The position numbers were made by a program, and so were the translations under genes. From assembly GCA_003116875.1 (NCBI GenBank), contig BCKT01000005.1, positions 1 to 64,000 on the forward strand: a stretch of 64,000 nucleotides of DNA. The letters run 5' to 3'. Positions 9,772-20,588 of this stretch are shown here, piece by piece. Position 1 is the stretch's first letter, and each line of letters starts with the position of its first letter. The stretch is from Takashimella koratensis (taxonomy: Eukaryota; Basidiomycota; Tremellomycetes; Trichosporonales; Tetragoniomycetaceae). The notes under the pieces are model-generated. The model was not told the origin of the DNA, did no database searches, and was given only the letters and a program-made list of their open reading frames with translations.

Positions 9772-12039
9772 TCACTCGGAGGAAGCCAGGAACGGGTGTT
9801 TGGCCAGGGCGTCGGCTGCTCGTTGCGAGATGTTTTCCACAGAACGTCGAATACTCGTTGCCCGGACAATGTTCTGTGATCAGCGATTGAAAGGTTCAAT
9901 GCTCACCTTGTCCATGATGCGAAGCCAAATGCTGAGTCGTTGCAATGCCGCCAGCTGCTCCTCGACCTCCAAGCAATCCAACAGCAAGACGTCAAAGCTC
10001 CTGACCGTTAGCAAAGACCTCAAATTGCACGTACGCTGCGACAAACCACGAGTACCGTGCAACGGTGTACGTCCGCTCGTCGAACGTCTCACTAAAGTGA
10101 ACGGCCGCCAAGGTCGTAAGGACGCTGTGCTCCCGACACAGCGCTGCGGGACCCGTTACATGACTGATATCTTTGAACGTGACCACGGGTCGATGGAGCA
10201 GGATATACGCAGCGTGGTAGAGCATTCTGTGGTCAGTATCGCCCACCTGGACGTACTCACTCGTACATGTGGATGTAAGGAGGGGGTGACGGTGAGAGAG
10301 GCGTAAACTTGATCGATAATGGAGTGTCAAACCAGAGCTGGTCCAGTTGATGGCGCGCCTGGGTCGTAAACGCCTCGCGAACACGGCGATCATGGTTGAG
10401 GCTTTGACCGGGACCTGCGTAAAGATTCAACATGATCTCGTGAACCACCTGGGGTCAGCATTAGGCGCTTATGGGACCTACGAGACACAAACGCGCCATC
10501 AACCGGAAGCCAGTCACGCGGAAGCCCGGCTGATAGGCATAAGTGTTCAGCTTGGCAGGTCGGTTCAGCGGGTTGGCAAAGTACGGGGTCCACGTGTAGG
10601 TGTCGTCGTCGAAGGGTTTGATCGCGCTTGGATCGGCATCTTTTCGAGCCGGGAAGGTTGGTTCTCGGCCATAGGTGAGGGATAGCGCCCTGTTGTAAGC
10701 TGGGTAATCGTAGCGACTCACTTGTCCCAACAAAACCCTGTCCAATAGAGGCGCTCCCGTGTCGATTGCTCCTCTTGAGACAGATCGCTCACGCCGGAGA
10801 CAAATTCGGGTGCATGGTGGATACCCAGCTTGATATCAGCTCAACTCGAGACCCAACTCACATCCTGCATCATTCGAAAGGCCTAAAGTTAGTGATAGCT
10901 TACAATGGGACTTACCAGTCCAGTGTGGTTCCATCCCTGACTCTTCTCGCCCAACGCGCACTCTCTCATGGCCAGGAGCAACAGCCCCTGGATGGTGGTG
11001 ATCTTGGACGGCCCGTCGAGCTCCTTGGGCAGGTATGCTTTCGCAAGTCGAACAAAAAGATCTCCTTGTGCAAGTTTTTGCTCCTCTGTCAAGCCGTCAA
11101 TCATGCGTGAAGCCGAGGCGTAGATCATCATCAGAAGGAATTCAGAGAAGAAGGGCCCGCCAATTGCCATGTCTCGGAGGAAGGTCGAGCGCTGGACCAC
11201 CTCCATGTGTTGATAGCAGAAGAACGCTTTGAGGAGGGCGTCACCGAGCTCCGGAGCGACAGACAAGTGCTTGGACATGGAGATGGCCTGGAAAATGGGT
11301 TCGAGGGAGAGTTGATCGTCGGACGCGTCAGGTACGGTTGATGAAGTGAGGGGGATGTGGAACACGCGCTGGTACGAGTCGCTCGAGACGTCGGGACCCT
11401 CGTTCCAGCCAGTCACGCCGTGGTACGTAACCTGTGGTCAGTGTCCGACCTAAATCACTACTTACGTTGCCCGAGTCGTCCACCGTGAGTCGGTACTTGT
11501 CATACTCGAGCGCATCTCCTTCGCGGGATTCTGGCGGCGGTGGATTCGGGGCAAAGTCGACCCCGGCTTGAAGATCAAAGTTGGATAGGATGCCAGCTGA
11601 CTCATTCGGGTTCGACGGTGGCAAGCTAGAATCAAACTCTGGCGTCATGGAGATTGAGCTCTCTCTCGACATCTCGAGCGACTGGACACGATCTTGCAAG
11701 GATGCGTAGAGCTGGAACAGGCGCGCAACGTCCTCGTCCGAATACTTTGATGACCCCTTGGGCGCAGACTCGACTTCATGTACGGGTCCGCTGGCGCGTC
11801 GCAGGTAGCGCGATACAGGTCTGATCATGAGCTAACGTCTCTCATCGCGACTCACGGGACGTTACATTCGGTCCCAGCGGCTAGACAAGCTCCGCATGTC
11901 GGTTTCTGTCCGTCGCATGCAATCTTGCGTTGCCGACAGAACTTGGGGTTGAGCTGGGTCTGGTGGTACTTGCACTCACAGTACAGGAGAAAGCGTACGC
12001 CCTCTTTGACTTTCTCGACGGTTCTCCCTGGTTACTCAT
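9772..12039 (-). CDS. Zn2Cys6 fungal transcription factor
   Basis: Nuclear regulator of 642 residues built from eleven exons: 11980-12039, 11856-11941, 11466-11820, 10916-11431, 10862-10882, 10722-10828, 10482-10689, 10261-10448, 10035-10226, 9907-10000 and 9772-9873. The N-terminal basic region leads into a binuclear zinc cluster CTFCRQRKIACDGQKPTC followed by GACLAAGTEC, split by the first intron after the first Cys and Thr. The middle has the fungal-specific transcription factor domain, including RERLYWTGFCWDK joined to ALSLTYGR. One exon is only 21 nt. It lies directly upstream of the HD oxygenase on the same strand and is divergent from the methyltransferase, so it is a candidate local regulator. 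Its ligand is unknown. Confidence 0.9.
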
Positions 12040-12410
12040 GGCTTATGTTGAGGATAGACGAGGTAGTTGAATCGATGTTTTCGATTCAAGAGCGAGCACG
12101 TGTTGCACGAGTCGGCACTTGTCTCCCACGGTGGTATCGCCGTAGTTGGTACCATTCCGCCAGTGATGCATGCATGCATCCATCGGCAACCAGGAGCACC
12201 CAGCAGGGTCAAAGATAGACAGATTTGCCCGACTCGGTTCTATCAAACCGACTCGATCTGACTCAAGGACCATCTCTCGCCGCAGAAAAACGCGCCAAGC
12301 CCATCTTGTAGCTCCTCGGAGACCGAAGACAGGCGTGGGGACGACTCCTTTTGCTCCCGCGCGTCGTATTTAGCTTGCCGTGTGCCCAGTCACCCCCCTC
12401 ACAAGCAACC
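12040..12410. promoter_or_regulatory. Divergent promoter: regulator / methyltransferase
   Basis: 371 bases between divergent start codons, with no gene seen. A short alternating tract gatgcatgcatgcatc lies near 12165-12181 and is self-complementary. No other motif stands out. Confidence 0.4.
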
Positions 12411-13259
12411 ATGTCGCAACAACCCCACACCTATACCCAGGGTCACTCCAATCACACCCTAGCCACTCATCTCGCCCGTACGGCAGAGACCGATGCAGCC
12501 TTCCTCCTCCCTTATATCAAATCCACCGACATCATCCTCGACGTCGGCTGTGGACCAGGAACCATCACCACAGGCTTCACCAAATACGCCAATCAAGGAA
12601 ACGTCCATGGTATCGACCTTGCACCCTCCGTCATTGAGAAAGCTACCACTCTCGCATCGGGAGCCGGCTTCGTGACCACTGGCCCCGGATCCGTCATCTT
12701 TGCCGTTGCCAACGTTCTCGAGGGACTCCCCTACCCCGACAGCACTTTTGACATTGTCTTCGCCTCTCAAGTCTTTGGCCATTTACCACCGCCAGACACC
12801 CCGCTTCAAGCCCTCGCCGAGATCCGACGCGTTTTGAAACCCGGAGGCATCTTCGCCAGTCGCGACGGTCTCGACCAGCACTTCTACCCTCGCCGCTTTG
12901 ATCTCGATCGACTCTGGGGCCGAAACCAGAACCTCGTCTTGCTTCACGGCAAAGTCGACGATGACCCGACTGGATCGTTGATGCCGAATATCTGTCGCAA
13001 AGCCGGCTTTGACATTGACGGTGGCAAGGTTATCGTTGGGGTCGGTAGCCGCGTCTTTTCAGGTCTCGAGGCGCGACGATTCTTGGCGAACCGTGCGGCA
13101 GGTCAACTCAAACCAGGGGACCCTTTCTACCAGGGCTGGCTTGATGCAGGGATATCAGAGGATGAGATTCAGCAGACATTGTCCGCGGCCAAGGCGTGGG
13201 CAGAGACAGAAGACGCGTGGATGCTGGCCGTACAGTGCGAGATCATCGCATGGAAATAG
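12411..13259 (+). CDS. Class I SAM-dependent methyltransferase (UbiE/COQ5-like)
   Basis: Single-exon 282-residue methyltransferase. The SAM-binding motif I is IILDVGCGPGTIT at about residues 43-55, followed by an acidic motif II in VHGIDLAPSVIEKA. Motif post-I/III features appear in PYPDSTFDIVFASQVFGHLP and IRRVLKPGGIFASRD, matching the Methyltransf_11/31 group. The substrate is not evident; fungal relatives methylate small molecules or appear in secondary metabolism. The ATG at 12411 sits in an ACC-ATG-T context and starts the first family-like segment. It is divergent from the Zn2Cys6 regulator. No signal peptide or membrane segment is seen. Confidence 0.9.
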   Translation: MSQQPHTYTQGHSNHTLATHLARTAETDAAFLLPYIKSTDIILDVGCGPGTITTGFTKYANQGNVHGIDLAPSVIEKATTLASGAGFVTTGPGSVIFAVANVLEGLPYPDSTFDIVFASQVFGHLPPPDTPLQALAEIRRVLKPGGIFASRDGLDQHFYPRRFDLDRLWGRNQNLVLLHGKVDDDPTGSLMPNICRKAGFDIDGGKVIVGVGSRVFSGLEARRFLANRAAGQLKPGDPFYQGWLDAGISEDEIQQTLSAAKAWAETEDAWMLAVQCEIIAWK

Positions 13260-13948
13260 AGTAGATTGTGAAGCAGGATGGCTGCAAATGGATGAATAGA
13301 CAGCACTACGGAGTCTGTTCTCCCCGTTCTGTTACAGTGTCTTGTTGTCGAGTCCGGGTGTGACCCATCCCTCATGTGACCAAAGAGTGCGCGATCCTCT
13401 CCCCACACAGACTCCCACAGATCCATCATGCCTATCGGATTTCTTCGCATCAATCGTCTCGATTTGAATGTTCCTGGAGTTGCGTCTGCTGATGGCGACT
13501 GCGGAACCGGCGCAGCCCCCGGACCATCTCCTTCCCCGGTCTCAGGAAGGCTTGCCGCATGAGGCCCCAGGCGACCTGCAACGAGTCCTGGGGCGCCGAG
13601 TTTATCACACCACTTTTGACTCGTGCCTGCGGCGGCCCGGAGAAAGCCAGCGGTCCGGGGAATAACCAGGAATTTACATGTGCCGCGCGGTACAACGACT
13701 CTCGCCGATTGCCCCACGCGCCGCCCCGGTCCGCCGGGCCCAGCACCTGCCGAGAGACAGGAGCATCAAAAGTAGCCTAAAAATAATTGCTCCAAGAGGG
13801 GGCGCTGGTATCATGCGGTATCCTTGTTCATCAATCGATGGTCCGGTCGGTCGATTCTTAGACCGTTCCTAGGGGTAGTTTGGGTGCCCCAGGGGCTAGA
13901 AAAGGGAGCCAGCTTTTTACGAGGGACCCCCACGGGCTCTCCAAAATC
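13260..13948. other. GC-rich intergenic region before sugar permease
   Basis: 689 bases upstream of the permease. The stretch 13490-13760 is very GC-rich and carries several GGGG/CCCC-containing elements (for example GGTCCGGGG and CCTGGGGC) like CreA/Mig1 catabolite-repressor sites; this is inference. Open frames on the reverse strand look like GC-driven artefacts. Confidence 0.4.
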
Positions 13949-15965
13949 ATGGTCGGCACTACCTTCAACAAGAACGTTGAGAACATCTCTGTAGGCTTGA
14001 CCGACGAGCAGCTTCGCGCTGCTGTCGATGTCGACCCTGAACTCGTTCGAATCGGCTACCAGGTCGTCGATAGACAGAAGACCGAGACTTTCAGGCAGGC
14101 TTGGAAGAACCACTGGCGCGCTGCCTGCTGGAGTATCTTCCTCACCAGTGCTTTGTTAATGGAGGGCTATGATACCGCGGTCGTAAGTGGCAAATCTGAC
14201 AACACTGACCTCAGATCAACTCGTTCTTCGGTCTCCCGGCCTTCCTCAACAGCTTCGGTATCAGCGTCGGTGGCAAGCTCACCATTCCGGCCAACTACCA
14301 GAGTGGCTTGACCAACATCGCCTATGTTGGTCAATGCATCGGTTTATTCATCAACGGTTGGGCCCAGGAGCGATTCGGTGCCAAGCGCGCTTTCATCGGG
14401 GGTATGATCTTGATGACAGCTACCATCTTCCTCGCCGTCTTCGCCGTCAGCCTCAACATGCTTCTCGTCGCCGAACTCGCCATGGGTATTCCTTGGGGCA
14501 TGTTCCAGACCTTGTCCACCGCCTACGCCGCCGAGATTTGCCCGATCCAGCTTCGTGGTTACCTTAACGCCTTTGCGTCTGTTGGCTACGGTGGTGGAAG
14601 CTTCATTTCCTCAGGCGGTAGGTCAAACGTATTGTTCAGCACTGATGTCAGTGCTCAAGGCATGCAGCACCCTCACGGGGAAGATGGGGTGGCAAATCCC
14701 CTACATCCTTCAATGGGTCTGGCCAGTGCCCCTCGCCATGGGCTGTCTTTTTGCACCTGAGAGTGCTTGGTGGCTCGTCCGAAAGGGACGATACGAGGAT
14801 GCCGAACGCACTGTCGTTCGTTCTGCGCGTCCCGGCTTCTACCAGGAGAACGAGGCCGCTGGTTTCGTCGCCTTCATGCGCCACACCGATGCCCTTGAGA
14901 AACTCGAGGCTGCCAACGGAAGCTGGGCTGAGATGTTCAAGGGTGTCAACCTTCGTCGCACTGAGATCGTAAGTAACCTTTGAGGATAACGCTGACAGCA
15001 GATGTTCGGAGTATGGGCTGTCCAGCTGTGGAACGGAAATATCATCACGGGTCTTACAATCGAATTGTGAGTGAACACAAGATCGTCGCTGACAGGCAGC
15101 CTCGAGGACGCCGGCATGAGTGTTGCAGCTGCGTTCAACCTGAACCTCGTCCTCTCCGCGATGGCCATCATCGGTGTCGCTATGTAAGCATGAGAGGCGT
15201 CCTTTGCTGACTCTTAGCTCGTGGGTGGCACTTCGATTTATCGGCCGTCGACACATCTACATCCTCGGCATCGTCCTCGAGGCCTTCTGTCTCCTGCCTA
15301 TCGGTGTCATGGGCTTCGCCAAGCAGACACCCGCCATCCTCAACGCCATGGGAGGCCTCCTAGTCCTTATCAACCTTCTTTTCCATTTTTCGTTGGGCCC
15401 GGTCTGTATGTATCTCTTGCCTGAGCGCGCCAGCTGACGCTTAGGCTATTCCATCGTGGGTGAACTCCCGGCGGCACGTCTTCGAAGTCGCTCCATCGTC
15501 CTGGGTCGTTTCGTCTACCTCGTTAGCGCAATCATCGGCACCCAGCTCCGTGCTCGTATGATCGCTATCGACTCGTGGAACTGGGGTGCCAAATCCGCCC
15601 TTTTCTGGCTTGGTTGCAACCTCCTCTGCCTCACCTGGACTTTTTTCCGACTCCCCGAGACCGGAGGGTATGTCCTATTCCAATTCAAAGCTGACTTCAG
15701 ATTCTCATTCACCGAGCTCGACATTCTCTTCCAAAACAAGGTCCCGACCCGCAAGTTCACCAAGGTCAAGATCAGAGGTGAGCATTCTGTGTTGGCCTTT
15801 ACTGACAGTGCAGACGAGGCGGCCGAAATCGGTGTCGACCTCAGCGAGAAAGGCAACATCGAGCACGTCGAGGGTATCAACGATGTTCTTCTCGACTCTA
15901 CTGAGAAGCAAGAGGCTGAGGCTGCCGAGGCCCCGGTTCCGGGCCGTGTTGTCGTTGCTCTTTAA
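13949..15965 (+). CDS. MFS sugar permease (alpha-glucoside/maltose type)
   Basis: Plasma-membrane sugar:H+ symporter of 580 residues. Nine exons join in phase: 13949-14182, 14215-14617, 14652-14968, 15002-15066, 15100-15183, 15218-15405, 15445-15667, 15701-15777 and 15814-15965. It has a long cytosolic N-terminus, helix 1 with EGYDTAVV and INSFFGLPAF, the loop segment QERFGAKRAF, GIPWGMFQTLSTAYAAEI and the RLPETGGFSFTELDILF tail joined to QNKVPTRKF. These match fungal alpha-glucoside permeases (MAL/AGT1-like) rather than hexose carriers, by family resemblance. Its 3' end faces that of the GH3 beta-glucosidase 160 bp away, so the two may serve one sugar, although that enzyme is secreted. Confidence 0.9.
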
Positions 15966-16125
15966 GCGTATTGTGTAAGGATACTCAACAGGGTTACCTT
16001 CAAGGATGTCAGTAGTGTTTTCAACTTCAAGGATGTTCGTAGTCAAGAAGATAGCAGAGTTTCATTTTACGTAATGAATGGATTATAACTTCTGAACTAT
16101 TGCAAGTCCCCTTAATCTGTCACCA

Positions 16126-18695
16126 CTACTGAAGCTGGAGAGACAGCGTCGACGATAGCTTGATGTCCCGACTGGACGTCCCGACATAGATCTGATACTC
16201 GCCAGCAGGCAACATCCATCCGGTAGAGTAAACATCCCAGTAGCTGGTCGTCAGCGTTGGCCTCTCTCACGCTCACCTCAAATCCCTCGTAGTCAACGGG
16301 AACTGCACCGTTTTGGTCTCTCCAGGCGACAACGGCACCGCTTCAAATCCTCGCAAAGTCTTGATAGGAGCACCAGCGGCGGGGGATCCCAAGTACAGCT
16401 GGGGGACCTCGGTACCATCGCAATCGCCAGTGTTGGTCACGTCGACGGACACCGTCGCTAGGATGTCAAACAACGTGGTCGAATTGGGCATGGTCTGAGC
16501 AGAGACAGCACCGGTGTTCAAGTCTACCGACAAATTGGACAGGCCGAACGTGGTATAGGACAAACCGAAGCCAAACTCGAACGCAGGTGTGATGTTGTAC
16601 TTGTCGAACCAACGGTAGTCTGTGAAGAGACCCTCGGAGTAGGAAACGTTCTAAATTCAGCCACGCTCAGAGTGGTACCCACGTTGAAGGACCCGTTGAC
16701 CATGACGGTGGTGTCATTGAAGTTGACGACAGCAGCATAGTCCGAGAGCTGTTGCGTCAATGTAGCCATACGATGCACTTACCAGCTTCCCAATAGTGTA
16801 CGGCAGCTTGGCAGACGGATTGACATCCCCGTAGAGCACGTCGGCAAGAGCGTGACCAGCTTCCTGGCCCAGACCACCTGCGTCGAGGATAGCAGTGACG
16901 TTGGGGTGTTCGTACCACGATGTTGTGTTCATGGGACCGCACGAGGAGTAGGCAACGACGGTACGAGAGCATGCCGACGCGACGGACAAGATCGTCTGAT
17001 CCCCCTCCCACGATGCACTCAGGTTTGCCCTATCGTAGCCCTCGGAACACTGCTGACGGACGTCGACGATGCATGTCGCATTCAGCGCATCACCAGCTTT
17101 GGCGTAGCTCGCTTGCAAGGTATGATTGTAGTTGTTGAGGAAGCTGAAAACTTGAGTACGGTGCTTGCGCGCTCGTGCCTGCAGCGCTTCGAACAGAGTG
17201 ATGAGATAGGGAAGGTTGGCGTATGACGATCCTTGTCCGCCGGCAAAGGTGCCCATGTCGTTGTCGATGCTGAACGAACCTTGTTGAGGACGCGGGAAGC
17301 CAAGGAGATCGACACCTTGAAGTCAGCAGAAGATGGTGGCTAGCAGCTCACTGGCAGATTGGCCAAAGACATAAACACTGACGTCAGCTTGTCTCCTCCC
17401 GGGCAGCTCACTATTGCGAATTCTGCAACGGCAAGACGTTGTCCTCGTTCTTCAAAAGAACGATCGACTTGGCGCCTAGCTCGCGGATCAGATCGCTGGT
17501 GTTCAAATTCAGGGCGTTGAGATTGGTCTCAAGCGGAGGGAACTGCTGGTCTTGCCCCACTTGGTACCAGGCAGCGACAATGCGGTGGGCCATGTCGTCA
17601 AGTCGCCCCAAGGAAAAAGTCCCATTGAGTGCTGCGGATAAGGTGCTGTTGATCCCGAACGGTTCTGCTGTTAGACGTGTCTAGTGTCGGGCATACCTCC
17701 AGTTGGCTTGACAGTGCTCCCCGGTGGGACCAGTGCGCCGCCAATGAGACTGTCCAGACCTGCATTGGCTGACTGCACCTCCTGGCCATATGGGACCGCT
17801 TGGTAGTCAGAGAGGACCCAGCCCTGGAAGTTGAGCTCCTCATGCAGCCAGCGTCCCAGAGACGTGGGGTTTCCGCACGAGTGGGTACCGTTGAGTGCGT
17901 TGTACGAGCACATGGTGGAGACGACGCCAGCGTGAACCGCATCTTGGAACGGCCAGAGGTAGATTTCATGAGCGGTTCTCTCGTTAGCTGTGGCTTTACC
18001 TTTACTTACCTTTCGTCCATGTTGGAGGAAGTAATCGTCCTTCCAGACTCTTGGTCATTCCCAACGTAGTGACGCATCATGGCCATGACATTTTGCGACT
18101 GCATGCCCTTGACATGCTGGATGGCGGCCGCGCCGGAAAGGTAAGGGTCACCTCCAAAGTCTGTTGTCAGCACTGGTCGAGGCATCCCTCACATTCAAAG
18201 CCACGCCCAGCCATCGGCGTGCGGAGTTGGTTCACACCGGGTCCGAACTGTACGTTGATACCCTTGGCCCTAGCCTCTGCCCCCATGGCGACGGCGCGGC
18301 GGTACATCAAGTCGCGGTCAAAGCTAGCGGCGGCTGTCGTCAGCGTGGTTGACGGATCACTCACCATTCAAAGCTTGGTCAAACGCAGAGGCGAACGGCC
18401 AGCCACGGATTCCTTCTGAGCCATCGGCGTAGAACAGGCCGGAGTAGCCGAGGCGGTCGATGGTGCCCACCCTCGCGTTGCCGTTGAGTTGTTGAGTGAG
18501 GTTGAGCTTCTCCTCAGTCGTCATCTGGGAGACCAAGGCTACCTGTCAATGATGACCGGTGAGTCACTTACCCTTGGCCTTGGTAAGAGAGTCCTCCCAG
18601 CCGTTGGCGCCCGAGATAGGCGGAATGACATAGTCGGCGTAGGCGTTGGGAAGGATGGCTGCGCAAGCCGCAATTAAGACAAGAGATGTACGCAT
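16126..18695 (-). CDS. Secreted GH3 beta-glucosidase
   Basis: Extracellular glycosidase of roughly 730-750 residues in about eleven exons; I did not fix every junction. It starts with a classic signal peptide (MRTSLVLIAACAAILPNAYA). The GH3 N-terminal barrel includes LGYSGLFYADGSEGIRG, FGPGVNQLRTPMAGRGFE, CSYNALNGTHSCGNPT and the nucleophile segment FQGWVLSDYQA, in which the catalytic Asp is in SDY. The C-terminal fibronectin III-like domain is seen as DCDGTEVPQLYLGSP and LSPGETKTVQFPL. Several N-x-S/T sites suggest glycosylation. It hydrolyses terminal beta-glucosyl residues, or possibly beta-xylosyl, and lies tail to tail with a sugar permease. Confidence 0.9.
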
Positions 18696-19321
18696 CTTGA
18701 TCTAGCTGTCGTCTGGGTCACCGCCGTCACCTCTTCATCTCGGCGCCTCTTTAAGTCCCCCCAAGGTGCCCCAGAGTCGGGTAAAACATTCCCCGTCATT
18801 GCCAGTCATCAGGCGATGAACACCGAACATGCTATTAGCTAGACCTCGCACGTTTCGTGCGAATTAGCCGAACGCTTCCGCGTGGGTCAGTTGACTTGAT
18901 GGGATTCCGGCAATGTACCGGGCGGACGAGGCTACCGATGGACGCATAGCTCCCCCGGGACATCTACATGTGCATGCGGGCTTCCGCAGTGAGTACTCGG
19001 TGTAGGATAGTCCGTACGGGGTCACCAGGTGTGTTGATGGTGGTGATCGTTGAGCGATGTCAGTCCGAACGGAGGAGAGGGGGACCTTGGAATCACGTGA
19101 CAGGAGGGGCACAATATCCCACCGCGTCGAACTTGAATCAAACAACTCCTCCCTTGCCACTTCCCCGTCTGAGACCGCCTGGCCTCTACCCCCTGCGGCG
19201 CCGCCCCATTCTTCGTGTTCGCTTGCGTGCTCTCGGCTCTCCGCTACGCTCAGCCGGACCCTCAACTTGCGTCAATTTCCAGGGTCATCGGCCGAAGTGC
19301 TTCCGTGTTTATTCTCCTAAA
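18696..19321. other. Intergenic region between GH3 gene and retroelement relic
   Basis: 626 bases holding the GH3 promoter and the left flank of the gag-like relic. I found no clear terminal repeat or target-site duplication. A frame open through 18968-19321 merges with the gag-like frame but has no recognisable content. Confidence 0.4.
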
Positions 19322-20238
19322 ATGCCCGTCAAGCGCTCTGGATCCCCGGCCCTCGATTCAACCAGGGACACCACCGGCCCTCGCCGACGTCGCGACCCTA
19401 CTACCGACGGCGACGAGGGCGAGGCGTTGTTCACCCCAGCTCAACAGCACTACCTGACGAGTATCAGGACCGAGCTTGACAGCAAAATCGATAACCTGCG
19501 CAAGGGCCTCGACGAGTTGACCGATCAACTCGCAACCGGCCCTGCTGGGCCACACCACGACATCGACACATTCGCCAAGCGGTACGCCTACGTCGACGAG
19601 AAACTCCTCGCCGATGCAGTCGCCGGACTCATGCTCCCAGAGCTGCTTGGGGAGCTGATCCCCCGATCCTCGGAACTCTACATCCCACCACCCAGTACCA
19701 ACCCATTTCTCGTTGCCGAGTCTGATGGATCGTACCGCCTCGTCCAGCCCGCCTCGACGGATAATTTCACTCGCTATTGACCACCATCCCGAACTCGACC
19801 GCCTTCTTATACGCGTGGACGATCTATATCGACATTCGGGCACACGGGACTAGCGATCAGGAAGCACGCAATATCTTCACCGCATTGACATGGTACGGCC
19901 GCTGGATCACGGAGCGCGCAGTCGTCTTTACCTGGAGGTCCGTCGCCGCATATCACTTTGATTTTTGCTACCATCGCCTGTGCAAGGAGTTCAAGGCATC
20001 CCACTGGTACAAGCCATTCGACCACCACAACCTTTTTAATCTCCTCCCACTTCCAGCGATCCCTACGTCCCCGCCCTCCGTCTCAGACCGGTCGGAATCG
20101 AGCGAACTCCCTTTGCGTTCGGGAGAAATCTGCCACACATGGCAAGACCGCAAGTGCCGCAACCCGTGCACGAACGGGAGGCGACATATTTGCTCAAAAT
20201 GTCACGGTCCGCATAAAGGGAGTAAATGCGAGGCTTGA
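19322..20238 (+). mobile_element. Frameshifted gag-like relic of a retroelement (DIRS/Ngaro-like)
   Basis: Two overlapping frames make one protein. The first (19322-19780) is basic at its start, then has a helical segment TSIRTELDSKIDNLRKGLDE and a globular part ending near FTRY. The second, one base out of frame, continues from about 19760 to 20238 with AFLYAWTIYIDIRAHGTS, FTWRSVAAYHFDFCYHR and ends in a Cys/His cluster C-x7-C-x3-C-x5-H-x-C-x2-C-x3-H-x4-C. That layout resembles the ORF1 product of basidiomycete tyrosine-recombinase retroelements. No reverse transcriptase, RNase H or recombinase is present, so this is a truncated copy or a co-opted gag. The break may be a mutation, a sequencing indel or programmed frameshifting. 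Confidence 0.6.
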
Positions 20239-20588
20239 GGGGTGAAAGCGATTTCCATCCCTGTGATTTCTACAGTATTCAGTTTGCTAATGACATGTTT
20301 TACTGTGTCTCCATACTCCCCCACACGGCCTTTGTCTTTCCGATAGTAGCTTTGAGCAGTGCACCGAGCACTCTTAACCCCTTCATACCTCCCACGTGAT
20401 GCAACCTTTGGACTCAGGCGCCGTTTTATAACATAATCGTACGGTGTCAATGGACACGAGATGGCAAGACGCCAGGCAAATGAACAGATGAAAAAAAGAT
20501 ATTCATAATCACAGCAGCAAGCTCGAGATCAACATTCAAAAAGTGGTGACAGTCTCCCGCCGATTCCAACAAGCCACAAATCCTATGC
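20239..20588. other. Intergenic region after gag relic
   Basis: 350 AT-richer bases between the relic and the 3' end of the permease. I see no gene, and no terminal inverted or direct repeat pairing it with the left flank. Confidence 0.4.

Noticed and set aside
6080..12039. Calling the 3.8-12 kb block a secondary-metabolite cluster
   Set aside because: No backbone enzyme (PKS, NRPS, terpene synthase) is present; permease plus oxygenases and regulator fit catabolism better.
13169..13717. 182-codon minus-strand frame after the methyltransferase
   Set aside because: Overlaps the methyltransferase 3' end and a GC-rich spacer; no motif, no splice signals of the local type.
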